DNA of 64,000 bases from Phocoenobacter atlanticus subsp. cyclopteri (GCF_018343795.1 NZ_CP074346.1:2170001-2234000), one strand, 5' to 3'. Shown: positions 1 through 10,040, numbered from the stretch's first letter. The notes: generated from the letters alone by a model not told the origin. Translations and numbers: made by a program.

Positions 1-771
1 CTAATTTTAGAATCATTAAAGCAAAAAGAAAAAGGGTTTTTCTATCTTGATACTCACGCAGGAACGGGACGTTATAGTTTGTTGAGCCGAGAATCTGAAA
101 AAACAGGAGAGTTCCTTGAAGGTATTGCAAGACTTTGGGATAGGGATGATTTACCGTCAGAGGTTGCAAAATATGTTGCTGAAGTCAAAAAAATAAATAA
201 AGGAAAATTGCGTTTTTATACAGGTTCTCCTTTGCTTGCAGTACAACAATTGCGTCCACAAGATAGAGCATTGTTAACAGAACTTCATCCTAGCGATTAT
301 CCTTTATTGCGTAATGAATTTTCAAAGAATGCGATAGTTATTACTAAACGAGAAAATGGTTTTCAACAATTAAAAGCTGCACTTCCTCCTAAGGAAAAAC
401 GAGGTTTAATTTTAATCGATCCTCCTTATGAGCTTAAAGAAGATTATGAGCTAGTGGTAAAAGCAATTCAAGAGGGTTATAAACGCTTTGCAACAGGCTG
501 TTATGCAATTTGGTATCCAGTCGTATTACGCCAACATATTAGACGAATGGTACGAGGATTAGAAGAGACAGGAATTCGTAAAATTTTGCAAATTGAGTTA
601 GCGATACGTCCAGATTCTGATCAACGAGGAATGACGGCAAGTGGAATGATTATAATTAATCCACCTTGGCAGTTAGAAAAACAAATGAAAACTATTTTAC
701 CTTACTTAACAAAAACACTAGTACCAGAAGGAACGGGCAGTTGGAAAGTAAGTTGGATTGCACCTGAATAA
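1..771 (+). CDS. rlmJ: 23S rRNA (adenine-N6) methyltransferase RlmJ, 5' end outside window
   Basis: Methylates A2030 of 23S rRNA with S-adenosylmethionine. The reading frame is open from base 1, and the first visible residues (LILESL, then YLDTHAGTGRY) line up with E. coli RlmJ from about residue 25, so roughly 25 residues lie upstream of the window. The TTG at 79 is inside the gene and is not the start. The catalytic DPPYE motif lies near 421-435, and the conserved segments RGMTASGMIIINPP and the SWIAPE end are present. It stops just before a strong hairpin shared with the convergent udp gene. The identification is by recognition of family sequence and is firm; only the N-terminus is missing. 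Confidence 0.95.
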   Translation, partial: LILESLKQKEKGFFYLDTHAGTGRYSLLSRESEKTGEFLEGIARLWDRDDLPSEVAKYVAEVKKINKGKLRFYTGSPLLAVQQLRPQDRALLTELHPSDYPLLRNEFSKNAIVITKRENGFQQLKAALPPKEKRGLILIDPPYELKEDYELVVKAIQEGYKRFATGCYAIWYPVVLRQHIRRMVRGLEETGIRKILQIELAIRPDSDQRGMTASGMIIINPPWQLEKQMKTILPYLTKTLVPEGTGSWKVSWIAPE

Positions 772-799
772 AGAAAATTTTTTAAACAGAAAGGATAAA

Positions 800-829
800 A
801 AAGCCATTATAAGAAATTATAATGGCTTT
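800..829. terminator. Bidirectional rho-independent terminator between rlmJ and udp
   Basis: A perfect 13-bp stem (AAAGCCATTATAA, 800-812; complement at 817-829) encloses a GAAA tetraloop. It sits between two convergent genes. The A-rich left arm and T-rich right arm let it act for both strands. Confidence 0.85.
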
Positions 830-857
830 GGTTTAGCATTAATCAATTAATGTTAAA

Positions 858-1613
858 TCACAACACTTTTTTCAAACCTTCAATCGTGGCGGTTACACTG
901 CGAACTTCAACGGTTTTAGCATCTTCTTCGTTTGGAATTTCTTTTTGAGTACGGTTTACAATAACACCTGAAACCATCGCTGCTTTTAATCCTAGTGCGT
1001 GAGCCATTGTATAAAGTGTGGCAGATTCCATTTCAAAGTTCATTACACCAAGATCTTGCCATAACTTTAAGTTACCTTGATAATCTTTCCATACTTTTCC
1101 TGTATAAGTGTCATAACGTTCTTGACCGGGATAGAAAGTATCTGATGATGCTGTCACACCAATATAAGTTGGATATTCACACTCTTTTGAGGCTTCATAC
1201 ATCGCTTGAGTTAAGTTAAAATCAGCTACTGCAGGGAAGCACATTGGTGCAAAATGTTGGCTCGCACCATCAAGACGAACTGCACCAGTGGTAATTAATA
1301 CATCACCAATATTGATATGTGGTTGAATTGCCCCTGTTGTACCAATACGAATAAAGTTACGTACACCAAGTTGTGCTAATTCTTCAACACAGATAGATAC
1401 AGATGGACCACCAATACCAGTTGAACAAACCACAACAGGCTTGCCATTGATATAACCTAACCAAGAAGTATATTCACGAGTTGAATTTAAGAATTTTGGA
1501 TTATCCATATATTTAGCAATACGCTCACTTCGTGCTGGATCTCCAGGTACGATAGCGTATTCTGCACCTTCTAACATTGCTCTAGTTAAACCTAAATGGA
1601 AAACTTCAGACAT
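858..1613 (-). CDS. udp: Uridine phosphorylase
   Basis: Cytoplasmic enzyme that splits uridine with phosphate into uracil and ribose 1-phosphate for pyrimidine salvage. At 251 residues it has the usual length for the family. Visible are the nucleoside-phosphorylase elements [10 protein letters not shown] near the N-terminus, [11 protein letters not shown] around residue 90 (phosphate-binding region) and [10 protein letters not shown] near residue 195 (ribose and base binding). An AGGAG-like site precedes the ATG. The next gene upstream, transcribed the same way, is asnC, 24 bases away, so co-transcription is possible. The alternative, purine nucleoside phosphorylase, fits less well because the sequence follows E. 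coli Udp throughout. Confidence 0.95.
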   Translation of the reverse strand: MSEVFHLGLTRAMLEGAEYAIVPGDPARSERIAKYMDNPKFLNSTREYTSWLGYINGKPVVVCSTGIGGPSVSICVEELAQLGVRNFIRIGTTGAIQPHINIGDVLITTGAVRLDGASQHFAPMCFPAVADFNLTQAMYEASKECEYPTYIGVTASSDTFYPGQERYDTYTGKVWKDYQGNLKLWQDLGVMNFEMESATLYTMAHALGLKAAMVSGVIVNRTQKEIPNEEDAKTVEVRSVTATIEGLKKVL

Positions 1614-1637
1614 TTTATTTCTCCTTATTTTATGTAA

Positions 1638-2123
1638 TTATAAATCTACTTTAGAGGGGTTAATATTTCTCTTAATTGGATTCTGCATAGAAACGATGGT
1701 TTCTGTTGATTGAATTTCATCAAGAGATTGAATTTTTGTGGAAAGTAATAGATGAAGTTCCTCAATGGTGTGAGTCATTACTTTTAAGAAAATGGAATAA
1801 TTTCCAGTAGTATAATAAGCCTCTATCACTTCATCAAATTGGTGTAATTTTTGAATAACTGCACTGCAATCTTTCGCACTTTTTAAGATCACACCAACAA
1901 AACAACAAACATCATAACCTAGCTTTTGTTCATCAATACAAATCTGTGTGCCTTTAATTAAGCCTGATTGACGCATTTTTTCAACTCGAACGTGGATAGT
2001 ACCAGCACTCACTTCAAATTTTTTTGCCATCTCAGCGTAAGGTGTTCGAGCATCAAGGGTTAATGTTCGCAGAATTTGTCGATCAAGTTGATCTGTAGAT
2101 ACTAAGTTCTGGTAATTTTTCAT
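1638..2123 (-). CDS. asnC: Lrp/AsnC-family transcriptional regulator AsnC
   Basis: DNA-binding regulator of about 161 residues. It has an N-terminal winged helix-turn-helix (residues about 10-60, including SAGTIHVRVEKMRQSGLI) and a C-terminal ligand-sensing RAM domain (about 70-150). The sequence follows E. coli AsnC closely, including EAYYTTGNYSIFLKVM and DEIQSTETIVSMQNPIKR, so it is assigned to AsnC and not Lrp. In E. coli AsnC senses asparagine and controls asnA. Here asnA is not adjacent; hemL is divergent and udp is downstream. Two ATG codons are in tandem; the second (2123) matches the E. coli start and has better spacing to AGGA. Its target genes in this organism cannot be told from the window. 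Confidence 0.9.
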   Translation of the reverse strand: MKNYQNLVSTDQLDRQILRTLTLDARTPYAEMAKKFEVSAGTIHVRVEKMRQSGLIKGTQICIDEQKLGYDVCCFVGVILKSAKDCSAVIQKLHQFDEVIEAYYTTGNYSIFLKVMTHTIEELHLLLSTKIQSLDEIQSTETIVSMQNPIKRNINPSKVDL

Positions 2124-2407
2124 CATTTCATCCTACAATTTGTGGTGCTATTAAAATATATCTACCTATATCTCATATTTTTAAATATATTCCAATTATA
2201 TCGCTAATATACTAATAATGAGAAGATTTCATTTTAAGAAATGTGAGGAAAATCACAAATTTTACAGTGAATATAGTTCTAACAATTACGCAAAGGATTT
2301 CGTTTTTTAAAATAAATTTTTATTTTATGGTTTTTACAGTAAAATGGGATATATTTACTGTAAAGCTGTAAGATAATGACAGAAATTTGCAAAATTAAGG
2401 TATATAA
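2124..2407. promoter_or_regulatory. Divergent asnC/hemL intergenic region
   Basis: An AT-rich gap of about 280 bases between divergent genes. Between about 2150 and 2220 there are several near-palindromic TATATC/GATATA-like half sites (ATATATCTACC, TATATCTCATAT, TATATCGCTAATATA), which could be AsnC autoregulatory sites; this is inference. A second TACAG/ACTGTA cluster (2310-2370, TTTTTACAGTAAAA and TTTACTGTAAAG) lies close to hemL. No open reading frame of note is present. Confidence 0.4.
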
Positions 2408-3700
2408 ATGAAATCATCGCAATCTCTTTTTGAAAAAGCACAACAAGTTATCCCAGGTGGTGTAAATTCACCAGTACTTGCATTTAAAGGTGTGGGAGGC
2501 ACGCCTATTTTTATTGAAAAGGCACAAGGTGCTTATATTTTTGATAGTGAAAATAATCATTATATTGATTATGTTGGGTCTTGGGGACCGATGATCTTAG
2601 GGCATAATCATCCTAAAATTTTAGATGCAGTGATTAAAACGGCTCAAAACGGATTAAGTTTTGGAGCACCAAGTCCTTTAGAAACAGAACTTGCGGAATT
2701 AGTTTGTAAACTTATCCCTTCTATTGAAAAAGTCAGAATGGTCAGTTCTGGTACAGAAGCGACAATGTCAGCGATTCGCCTTGCTCGAGGTTATACCAAC
2801 AGAGATAAAATTATTAAATTTGAAGGCTGTTATCACGGACATTCTGATTCACTATTAGTAAAAGCAGGATCGGGTGCATTGACGCTTGGTCAACCAAGTT
2901 CACCAGGCGTGCCTGAGGATTTTGCTAAGCATACACTGACTTGTGAATACAATAATCTCACCTCTGTTAAACAAGCATTTGAGCAATATCCTAATGAGAT
3001 TGCTTGTTTAATTATTGAACCCGTAGCAGGAAATATGAATTGTATTCCTCCACAAGAGGGATTTTTGCAAGGCATTCGAGAGCTTTGTACTCAATACGGC
3101 ACGGTTTTTATTATTGATGAAGTAATGACAGGTTTTCGAGTGGCGTTAGGTGGAGCTCAAGCCTATTATAATGTCACGCCAGATTTAACTACCTTAGGAA
3201 AAATTATTGGTGGCGGAATGCCAGTGGGGGCTTTTGGTGGTAAAGCTGAAATTATGGATTATATTGCCCCAACAGGACCTGTTTACCAAGCAGGTACATT
3301 ATCAGGCAATCCTATTGCAATGGCAGCAGGAATGGCTTGTTTGACAGAACTTTCAAAACCTGAAAATGAGCAGCTACTTGCATCGAAAACAAAACAATTG
3401 GCAGAAGGCTTAAAAGCGCTGGCGAATAAACATTCTGTACCGTTTTTGGTTAATTATGTTGGGGGAATGTTTGGTTTATTTTTTACCGACCAATCTTCGG
3501 TGACAAGTTATAAAGATGTAATGAAGTGTGATGTTGCAATGTTCAATACATTCTTCCATAAATGTTTAGAAAAAGGCATTTATTTTGCTCCATCAGCTTT
3601 CGAGGCTGGTTTTATGTCTTTAGCCCATAGTGATCAAGATATTGCAAAAACATTAGAGGTTGTAGATAAAGTCTTTGCTGAAATTAAGACGCTGAATTAA
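2408..3700 (+). CDS. hemL: Glutamate-1-semialdehyde 2,1-aminomutase
   Basis: PLP enzyme that converts glutamate-1-semialdehyde to 5-aminolevulinate, the committed precursor of haem by the C5 pathway. The 430 residues are full length. The PLP-binding lysine is K265 in [14 protein letters not shown], and the [17 protein letters not shown] segment (about 113-127) binds the cofactor phosphate. The [10 protein letters not shown] motif (about 235-244) carries the aspartate that pairs with the pyridine nitrogen. It is divergent from asnC and followed by ubiE after 76 bases. An uptake-signal-like sequence (AAGCGGTATGATC) lies at 3714 in the gap. Presence of this gene means the strain encodes at least one early haem biosynthesis step even though it also scavenges haem (27 kb region). 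Confidence 0.96.
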   Translation: MKSSQSLFEKAQQVIPGGVNSPVLAFKGVGGTPIFIEKAQGAYIFDSENNHYIDYVGSWGPMILGHNHPKILDAVIKTAQNGLSFGAPSPLETELAELVCKLIPSIEKVRMVSSGTEATMSAIRLARGYTNRDKIIKFEGCYHGHSDSLLVKAGSGALTLGQPSSPGVPEDFAKHTLTCEYNNLTSVKQAFEQYPNEIACLIIEPVAGNMNCIPPQEGFLQGIRELCTQYGTVFIIDEVMTGFRVALGGAQAYYNVTPDLTTLGKIIGGGMPVGAFGGKAEIMDYIAPTGPVYQAGTLSGNPIAMAAGMACLTELSKPENEQLLASKTKQLAEGLKALANKHSVPFLVNYVGGMFGLFFTDQSSVTSYKDVMKCDVAMFNTFFHKCLEKGIYFAPSAFEAGFMSLAHSDQDIAKTLEVVDKVFAEIKTLN

Positions 3701-3776
3701 AAAAATAGTATTTAAGCGGTATGATCTTGAATAAAATTTGCAAAATCCCAAATTTATTAATATTAGGAATAAAGTA

Positions 3777-4550
3777 ATGAAAGAAGAAAATCAAACTATC
3801 TCACAGCAAACGGAAACCACTCATTTTGGGTTTAAAACGGTTGCTAAAGAAGAAAAACAGCAACTTGTCGCACAAGTTTTCCATAATGTAGCGGGTAAAT
3901 ATGATTTAATGAATGATCTACTTTCTTTCGGTATTCATCGAATTTGGAAACGCTTTACGATAGATTGTAGTGGAGTAAGACAAGGGCAAAAAGTTCTCGA
4001 CCTTGCGGGAGGAACAGGGGATTTTAGTGCCAAATTTTCTCGACTTGTTGGTTCAACTGGGGAAGTTGTATTAGCGGATATTAATAGTTCAATGCTAGAA
4101 GTAGGGCGTGAAAAGCTACGCAATTTAGGTGTTGTGGGTAATGTGAGTTATGTGCAAGCCAATGCAGAAAGTTTACCTTTCGCTGATAATACCTTTGATT
4201 GCGTTATTATCAGTTTTGGATTGCGTAATGTCACTGATAAAGATAAAGCACTGCGTTCAATGTATCGAGTGCTAAAACCGGGTGGACGTTTATTAGTATT
4301 AGAATTCTCTAAACCAATTATTGATCCTATTAGTCAGGCTTATAATTTTTACTCTTTTAATATTTTGCCAAAAATTGGTGAAGCAGTAGTGAATGATGGT
4401 GACAGTTACCGTTACTTGGCAGAATCCATTCGAATGCACCCGAAACAAGATGAATTAAAAGAAATGATGCAACAGGCGGGTTTTGAAAGTGTGAATTACT
4501 ATAATTTAAGTGCAGGTATTGTTGCTTTGCATAGAGGGTATAAATTCTAG
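3777..4550 (+). CDS. ubiE: Ubiquinone/menaquinone biosynthesis C-methyltransferase UbiE
   Basis: SAM-dependent methyltransferase acting in both ubiquinone and menaquinone synthesis (methylates demethylmenaquinone and the corresponding octaprenyl benzoquinol). The ATG at 3777 follows TTAGGAAT and gives 257 residues, close to the 251 of E. coli; a TTG at 3738 would add an unconserved extension. Motif I is [15 protein letters not shown], and the family blocks [13 protein letters not shown] and LEFSKP are present. ubiJ begins 9 bases downstream, so the two are an operon. Confidence 0.96.
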   Translation: MKEENQTISQQTETTHFGFKTVAKEEKQQLVAQVFHNVAGKYDLMNDLLSFGIHRIWKRFTIDCSGVRQGQKVLDLAGGTGDFSAKFSRLVGSTGEVVLADINSSMLEVGREKLRNLGVVGNVSYVQANAESLPFADNTFDCVIISFGLRNVTDKDKALRSMYRVLKPGGRLLVLEFSKPIIDPISQAYNFYSFNILPKIGEAVVNDGDSYRYLAESIRMHPKQDELKEMMQQAGFESVNYYNLSAGIVALHRGYKF

Positions 4551-4559
4551 GAGAGACTA

Positions 4560-5183
4560 ATGTTAGAACAATTAAAACAACAGTTTATGTTATCTCAAGT
4601 AACCATTGGTACGCTAGAAATGGGCTTTAATTATTTAATTAACCGCTCACCTCATTGTTTGCCAACCTTAAAAAAACTGAAAGATAGCACCTTACATATC
4701 AAATTATTACAACCTGAATTTGAATGTATCATTAATTTTAGTGAAACCCAAACAGATTGGCTCTCTCATTATGAAGGGAACCCAAGTTGCTGCCTTAGTT
4801 TACAAAGCTCGGTATTACCAAAATTAGCAGATAAAACGAAATTAACGGAGCTGATCAATAATAAAACGTTGCTTTTAGAAGGTGATATTCAGGTTTTACA
4901 GCATTTTGTTCAGCTTCTTGATGAATTGGAAAAAAATCCAGCTGAGTTACTCTCGCCTTTTGTCGGTGATGTTATTGCACAAGGCTCAACAGATGTTGCT
5001 GGTTTTTTATTTAATAAAGCTAAACAACAAATAGCCAAAAATAGTGAACATATAGTCGATAATCTTATTAATGAATGTTCTGTCTTAGTTCATCAATTAG
5101 AAATTGCAAATTTTTGTGATGAAGTGACCGCTTTGGAAAAACAAGCTAATCAGCTAGAAATGAAGGTAAGAAATAGCGGTTAG
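4560..5183 (+). CDS. ubiJ: Ubiquinone biosynthesis accessory factor UbiJ
   Basis: Lipid-binding accessory protein with an SCP2-like fold that helps organise the soluble Ubi complex. Its 207 residues compare with about 201 for E. coli UbiJ, and it holds the conserved position directly after ubiE. An N-terminal SCP2-like region (about 20-110, FECIINFSETQTDWLSHYEG) is followed by a helical, charged C-terminus (LEKQANQLEMKVRN), typical of UbiJ coiled coils. In E. coli ubiB follows; here a strong terminator follows instead. Assignment rests on position and overall similarity. Confidence 0.88.
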   Translation: MLEQLKQQFMLSQVTIGTLEMGFNYLINRSPHCLPTLKKLKDSTLHIKLLQPEFECIINFSETQTDWLSHYEGNPSCCLSLQSSVLPKLADKTKLTELINNKTLLLEGDIQVLQHFVQLLDELEKNPAELLSPFVGDVIAQGSTDVAGFLFNKAKQQIAKNSEHIVDNLINECSVLVHQLEIANFCDEVTALEKQANQLEMKVRNSG

Positions 5184-5207
5184 ATTTTTGTAACAATTTA
5201 CACAAAT

Positions 5208-5244
5208 AAAAAAGACCTCATATTGTAGTATGAGGTCTTTTTTT
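5208..5244. terminator. Bidirectional rho-independent terminator between ubiJ and BCCT gene
   Basis: The stem GACCTCATA (5214-5222) pairs with TATGAGGTC (5229-5237) around a 6-base loop. It is flanked by AAAAAA on the left and TTTTTTT on the right, so it can end transcription of the two convergent genes. Confidence 0.9.
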
Positions 5245-5264
5245 CACTTAATGTGATTTATATT

Positions 5265-6845
5265 CTATTTATAACGCTCTGTACGTAATCCCAAGACCAA
5301 GCTCACACACATTAACAGTAGAATAATCGTAAATGGTAAAGCGGTTGAGATTGCTCCAGCTTGGAGTGCTTGAATTGCTTCTGTACCTCCAACCCAAATT
5401 AATGCTGCAGCAATGGCTCCTTCAATTGTTGCCCAGAAAATACGTTGTGGAACAGGGGCATCCATTTTTCCGCCAGCCGTGATACTATCAATAACCAGTG
5501 AACCTGAATCTGATGAAGTTACGAAGAAGACTAATACTAAAACGATCCCTACAACAGAAAGAATACTAGAGAAAGCAAGAACATCAAACATTTGGAACAT
5601 CGCAAGAGAGACATCTTTTAAGCCTTCTTGACCTAATACACCTACTTTATTTATGACTTGATCAAGTGCAATACCACCAAAAGTAGACATCCAAATTAAG
5701 GTTACAAATGTTGGAACAATTAATACTGCAAGTAAAAACTCACGAATAGTACGTCCTTTTGATACTCGAGCAATAAACATACCAACGAATGGTGACCAAG
5801 AGAACCACCACGCCCAATAGAATACTGTCCAACCTTGGAACCACGCTTCATCTTCACGTCCGAAAGGATTACTTAATGGAATAATATTTTTTACATAAGA
5901 TGTTAATGTTCTAGGTAAAAAGTCTGAAACAGTCCCAATATTTAACGCAGCAACAAAGATTAATAATGCAACAGCAATTCCCATATTAATATTACTTAAT
6001 AATTTAACACCGCCATTAATACCTTTTATCACAGAATATAAGGCGACAGCTGTTACAACAATAATGACAATAATTTGTAAGCTTACTGAATTTTCCAAGC
6101 CAAATACATGATGCATACCACTGGCAGCTTGTTGAGCACCTAATCCTAAAGAAGTGGCTAAACCAAATAAAGTGGCAACAACAGCGAGAATATCAATAAT
6201 ATGCCCAATCCATCCCCAAGTTCTTTCACCTAATAATGGATAGAATACTGAGCGAATAGAAAGTGGTAAACCTTTATTATAAGTAAAAAATGCAAGAGAT
6301 AATGCAACTAAAGCATAAGCTGCCCAAGGATGTAACCCCCAGTGGAACATTGTTGCACCCATTGCTAGATCTGCTGCTTCAGGAGTGTTTGCAATCACAT
6401 TTAGTGGTGTTTTATACCAACCAGTATAATAGGCTACAGGTTCTGCCACACTCCAGAACATTAAACCAATCCCCATTCCTGCTGCAAATAACATTGCAAA
6501 CCAAGAGACTCGTGAATGCTCTGGTTTTGCATCAGCTCCGCCTAAACGAATACGTCCAACGGGTAATACAATTAACGCTAAACAAAAAATAACGAAAATA
6601 TTTCCAGCTATGATAAATAAACTGTCAAAATTACCAATGATTTTCCATTTAATCCCATCTAATACTTCTTTTGCTGTGTGAGAATCAGCGATCAACACAG
6701 CGGCTAAGAAAAGAATGATTAATCCTGCACTAATACCAAATACGGCATTATGGATATCAAAGCCCCATTTTTGGATATTATCTTGTCCGATTTCGTAATC
6801 AGTATTATGAATACTGTACTTATCGTGATGTTTTTTTTGTTTCAT
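5265..6845 (-). CDS. BCCT-family betaine/carnitine/choline-type transporter
   Basis: Inner-membrane secondary transporter of 526 residues with about 12 hydrophobic segments. The BCCT signature region WTVFYWAWWFSWSPFVGMFIARVSKGRT lies near residues 340-367 and contains the tryptophan-rich substrate pocket. The GMGIGLMFWSVAEP segment (about 122-135) is the glycine-rich helix found in sodium-coupled betaine carriers such as BetP. A hydrophilic N-terminal tail of about 30 residues precedes the first membrane span. The likely substrate is glycine betaine or a related quaternary amine for osmoprotection, but substrate cannot be fixed from sequence. The gene stands alone with an RBS (GAGGAAAA) before the ATG. 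Confidence 0.88.
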   Translation of the reverse strand: MKQKKHHDKYSIHNTDYEIGQDNIQKWGFDIHNAVFGISAGLIILFLAAVLIADSHTAKEVLDGIKWKIIGNFDSLFIIAGNIFVIFCLALIVLPVGRIRLGGADAKPEHSRVSWFAMLFAAGMGIGLMFWSVAEPVAYYTGWYKTPLNVIANTPEAADLAMGATMFHWGLHPWAAYALVALSLAFFTYNKGLPLSIRSVFYPLLGERTWGWIGHIIDILAVVATLFGLATSLGLGAQQAASGMHHVFGLENSVSLQIIVIIVVTAVALYSVIKGINGGVKLLSNINMGIAVALLIFVAALNIGTVSDFLPRTLTSYVKNIIPLSNPFGREDEAWFQGWTVFYWAWWFSWSPFVGMFIARVSKGRTIREFLLAVLIVPTFVTLIWMSTFGGIALDQVINKVGVLGQEGLKDVSLAMFQMFDVLAFSSILSVVGIVLVLVFFVTSSDSGSLVIDSITAGGKMDAPVPQRIFWATIEGAIAAALIWVGGTEAIQALQAGAISTALPFTIILLLMCVSLVLGLRTERYK

Positions 6846-6986
6846 ATTTTCCTCTAAATTTGAATAAAAACTCCATATATACTACCACTATCTACTATTT
6901 ATAACAAATAAATACATTATTTTACTGTTTTTTTATCCAGTTTTTGTGTATCCTAAATACTCATATTTAATAGATGGAATAGAACA

Positions 6987-7592
6987 ATGATCGGACGATT
7001 ACAAGGTAAAATTATTGAAAAATCGCCACCCGAAATTGTATTAGATGTACAGGGTGTTGGCTATGAATTATTACTTCCAATGACTAGTTTTTACAACTTG
7101 CCAAAAGTTGGTGAAGAAACCACGCTTTTTACTCATTTAAGTATTAGAGAAGATGCTCATTTACTCTTTGGGTTTTCTGAAAAAATTGATCGCACCTTAT
7201 TTCGAGATCTGATTAAAACGAATGGTGTTGGACCTAAACTTGCTTTAGCCATTCTTTCTGCAATGTCTGTTTATGATTTTGCGACAGCGGTAGAAAACGA
7301 AGAAGTAACAAAATTAACAAAAATTCCAGGAATTGGTAAAAAAACTGCTGAGAGGCTCTTGGTTGAATTAAAAGGAAAATTCAAATCAATGGCTCAAACA
7401 GAGTTCTTTATGCAGCAATCTTCTCAAGAGATGACGGCTATCAATAAACCAAGCCCAACAGGTGAAGCAAAAGAAGCATTAATTGCACTTGGTTATAAAG
7501 CAACAGAAATTGAAAAAATGCTCAAAAAAGTATCACAACAAGATCTAACCAGTGAACAAATTATTAGAGAGGCGCTGAAAAAGTCGCTATAA
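6987..7592 (+). CDS. ruvA: Holliday junction branch-migration protein RuvA
   Basis: Tetrameric DNA-binding subunit of the RuvABC resolvasome that holds the four-way junction for the RuvB helicase. Its 201 residues are full length. Domain I (1-64) is an OB fold starting [11 protein letters not shown]. Domain II contains two helix-hairpin-helix motifs ([12 protein letters not shown] about 79-90 and [19 protein letters not shown] about 112-130). The C-terminal domain III, which contacts RuvB, is present ([13 protein letters not shown]). In most relatives ruvC and ruvB flank ruvA; here the neighbours are a transporter and prmA. Confidence 0.96.
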   Translation: MIGRLQGKIIEKSPPEIVLDVQGVGYELLLPMTSFYNLPKVGEETTLFTHLSIREDAHLLFGFSEKIDRTLFRDLIKTNGVGPKLALAILSAMSVYDFATAVENEEVTKLTKIPGIGKKTAERLLVELKGKFKSMAQTEFFMQQSSQEMTAINKPSPTGEAKEALIALGYKATEIEKMLKKVSQQDLTSEQIIREALKKSL

Positions 7593-7628
7593 TATTAGCC
7601 ACTTACTAAAAAATTCACCTAAATTACA

Positions 7629-7660
7629 CAAGCGGTAAGATTTGAGTAAAAATTTACCAA
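7629..7660 (+). repeat. Extended DNA uptake signal sequence upstream of prmA
   Basis: ACAAGCGGTAAGATTTG is followed by an A/T-rich tract and AAATTTACC. The core ACAAGCGGT is the uptake signal of the A. pleuropneumoniae branch of Pasteurellaceae. Similar extended copies occur in this window at about 3714, 12091, 23078, 39782 and 62912. Confidence 0.8.
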
Positions 7661-7678
7661 AATATTGAAGGAATAAAA

Positions 7679-8563
7679 ATGGCGTGGATACAAATTCGCT
7701 TAAACAGTACAGATGATAAAGCAGAACAACTTAGTGAGTTTTTTGAAGAATGGGGAGCAGTATCTATTACTTATATGGATAGCCAAGATACCCCAATTTT
7801 TGAGCCATTACCAGGCGAAACTCGTTTATGGGGCAATACGGATGTCGTTGCTTTATTTGATGCAGAAACAGAGATGAAACCAATCATCACAGCACTACAA
7901 CAAAGTGGTATTATTGAACCTGATTTTGCTTATAAAATTGAACAGATTGAAGATAAAGATTGGGAACGTGAATGGATGGATAATTTCCACCCAATGCAAT
8001 TTGGCGAACGTTTGTGGATTTGTCCAAGTTGGCGAGAAGTACCAGATCCAAATGCAGTAAATGTTATGCTTGATCCCGGTTTAGCCTTTGGAACAGGTAC
8101 GCACCCAACCACAGAACTTTGTTTACGTTGGTTAGATAGCCTAGATTTAGAAGGTAAAACCGTGATTGATTTTGGTTGTGGTTCAGGCATTTTAGCGATT
8201 GCTGCCTTAAAATTAGGGGCTAAATCGGTGATTGGAATTGATATCGATCCACAAGCAATCACTGCAAGCAAAATGAATGCAGAGCAAAATGGTGTGGCAG
8301 ATAAATTAGCCTTATATTTACCCGAGGATCAGCCACAAAATTTACAAGCGGATGTAGTTGTCGCTAATATTCTTGCAGGTCCGTTAAAAGAGCTTGCCCC
8401 TTTGATTATTAACTTAGTGAAACCACAAGGCTTATTAGGGCTTTCTGGGATTTTAACCACCCAATCGGAATCAGTTTGTGAAGCTTATCAACAAGATTAT
8501 GAGTTAGATCCTGTGGCAGAAAAAGAGGAATGGTGTCGAATTACAGGCATTAGAAGAGGGTAA
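7679..8563 (+). CDS. prmA: Ribosomal protein L11 methyltransferase
   Basis: SAM-dependent enzyme that trimethylates amino groups of ribosomal protein L11. It has 294 residues, the family's usual length. The N-terminal L11-recognition domain (about 1-55) is followed by a linker and the catalytic domain with [17 protein letters not shown] (about 137-153), [20 protein letters not shown] (SAM motif I) and [10 protein letters not shown] (motif IV). The ATG follows GAAGGAAT. aroQ begins 2 bases after the stop, which indicates translational coupling. Confidence 0.96.
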   Translation: MAWIQIRLNSTDDKAEQLSEFFEEWGAVSITYMDSQDTPIFEPLPGETRLWGNTDVVALFDAETEMKPIITALQQSGIIEPDFAYKIEQIEDKDWEREWMDNFHPMQFGERLWICPSWREVPDPNAVNVMLDPGLAFGTGTHPTTELCLRWLDSLDLEGKTVIDFGCGSGILAIAALKLGAKSVIGIDIDPQAITASKMNAEQNGVADKLALYLPEDQPQNLQADVVVANILAGPLKELAPLIINLVKPQGLLGLSGILTTQSESVCEAYQQDYELDPVAEKEEWCRITGIRRG

Positions 8564-8565
8564 AA

Positions 8566-9003
8566 ATGAAAAAAATACTGTTATTAAATGGTCCAAATTT
8601 AAATATGTTAGGAAAACGTGAGCCAGAAATCTACGGTTCACAAACTCTTGTAGATATTGAACGACATCTTCAACAACTCGGAAAAGAGCAAGGTGTTGAG
8701 TTAGATTATTTCCAATCAAACAGTGAAGAAGCATTGATTAATCGTATCCATCAAGCTTTTCAGCAAGTCGATTTTATTTTATTTAATCCCGCTGCTTTTA
8801 CTCACACTAGCGTTGCATTGCGTGATGCAATACTTTCTGTTGATATTCCTTTTGTGGAAATCCATTTGTCTAATGTCCATTCTCGTGAAGAGTTTCGTCA
8901 TTATTCTTATTTTAGCGATATTGCACAAGCTGTGATTTGTGGCTGTGGTGTAAAGGGCTATGAATATGGGCTAGATTTTGCAGTACAGCAATTAGCAGAA
9001 TAA
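8566..9003 (+). CDS. aroQ: 3-dehydroquinate dehydratase, type II
   Basis: Third step of the shikimate pathway: converts 3-dehydroquinate to 3-dehydroshikimate as a dodecameric class II enzyme. It has 145 residues. The signature [19 protein letters not shown] lies at the N-terminus (the tyrosine acts as base), [16 protein letters not shown] around 75-90, and the catalytic histidine in [18 protein letters not shown]. Immediately downstream of prmA, so probably one transcript. Confidence 0.97.
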   Translation: MKKILLLNGPNLNMLGKREPEIYGSQTLVDIERHLQQLGKEQGVELDYFQSNSEEALINRIHQAFQQVDFILFNPAAFTHTSVALRDAILSVDIPFVEIHLSNVHSREEFRHYSYFSDIAQAVICGCGVKGYEYGLDFAVQQLAE

Positions 9004-9068
9004 AATATTTCAGATAAAAATTATTTTGAGTGATAGAGTCAAATCTAACTTGAATTAACTACTCAAAT

Positions 9069-9103
9069 TCCCTCCTCCGCTTGCGGGGGAGGGCTAGGGG
9101 GGG
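9069..9103. repeat. G/C-rich hairpin repeat downstream of aroQ
   Basis: An island of high G+C in AT-rich DNA. CCCTCCTCCGC pairs with GCGGGGGAGGG across a two-base loop, followed by CTAGGGGGGGAT. The hairpin centre (CCGCTTGCGG) contains the uptake-signal core CCGCTTG. It lies in the convergent aroQ/tehB gap, where it could act as a processing or termination hairpin. It looks like a dispersed intergenic repeat unit; only one copy lies in this window. Confidence 0.6.
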
Positions 9104-9176
9104 ATGGTATTACTTTTTTGAAAATTTTCGATCAAATGTTACCGCTATAATTAAAAGGCTCGTTATAGTAAAAAAA

Positions 9177-10040
9177 TTATCGTAATTTTTTCGCTAACAT
9201 TGTCACAAATTGTAATTGAATTCGGTTACCATCTGCATCAACTCGATGTAACTTTCCAAGATCTTCATTATATTTTACCAATTCCCAATCTTGATAATAA
9301 TTTTTCAATTCATTCTCTTTAAATGCAAAGGGGAAGGGTTGTGTACAAGGATATGCTTTAGTATTCATCGCACAGACGATTAAATTATATCCCCCTACTT
9401 TTGTTTGCTGCTGCATATTTTTAATAATATCAGGAATACGATCTGCTTGTAAGAACATCATCACCACAGTTGAAACAATAAAATCATATTGCTCTTTTAA
9501 ACTTGCATTGTGAATATCATAAGTATGAGCATCAATAGAGAGATTTTCTTGCTCAATAATACGATTTAAAAAAGCAATACTTTCAGGATTATGATCAACT
9601 GCAGTCACATCAAAGCCCAGTAAATTTAGATAAAGTGAATTTCTACCTCGACCACAGCCTAGATCTAAAACTTTACCTTTAGGTACGATGTTTGCGGCAT
9701 TTAAAACCTCAGAATGTGTTTTGGTTAAATTATATTTTTTAGCATAAAAATCTTCTGGTTGACAATAAAATGCTAACTGACACTCTAAATCATCAGAAAC
9801 CGCTTCTACTTTATGCCAAAGCTGAGGGGTAACAAAATCTGCTTGATTTTCAGGTGATAAAATAACAGAGTTAACTTCCAGTCCTTCTTCTGTTAATTCA
9901 TAAAATTTTAATTTACCTTTTAAAACAGTCAGTTTTCCCCAAGTTCCTTCTTTTGTATTATGTTGCTCTTGAAACATCTTAGGTAATGAATCTTTATTCC
10001 ATACAGGCATAGTTTTATAACAGATTAAGTTTTGCATCAT
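9177..10040 (-). CDS. tehB: Tellurite-resistance methyltransferase TehB
   Basis: SAM-dependent methyltransferase of the TehB family. The N-terminal cupin-like domain (residues about 1-95, DUF1971 type) is joined to a Rossmann methyltransferase domain with [19 protein letters not shown] (motif I) and VDHNPESI (motif II). The start at 10040 is chosen because TAAGGAAAAA lies just upstream and the product (287 residues) matches the H. influenzae protein length; the longer frame to 10094 adds an unconserved tail. In H. influenzae the protein has also been tied to oxidant resistance and haem use; that role here is by analogy only. Confidence 0.9.
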   Translation of the reverse strand: MMQNLICYKTMPVWNKDSLPKMFQEQHNTKEGTWGKLTVLKGKLKFYELTEEGLEVNSVILSPENQADFVTPQLWHKVEAVSDDLECQLAFYCQPEDFYAKKYNLTKTHSEVLNAANIVPKGKVLDLGCGRGRNSLYLNLLGFDVTAVDHNPESIAFLNRIIEQENLSIDAHTYDIHNASLKEQYDFIVSTVVMMFLQADRIPDIIKNMQQQTKVGGYNLIVCAMNTKAYPCTQPFPFAFKENELKNYYQDWELVKYNEDLGKLHRVDADGNRIQLQFVTMLAKKLR

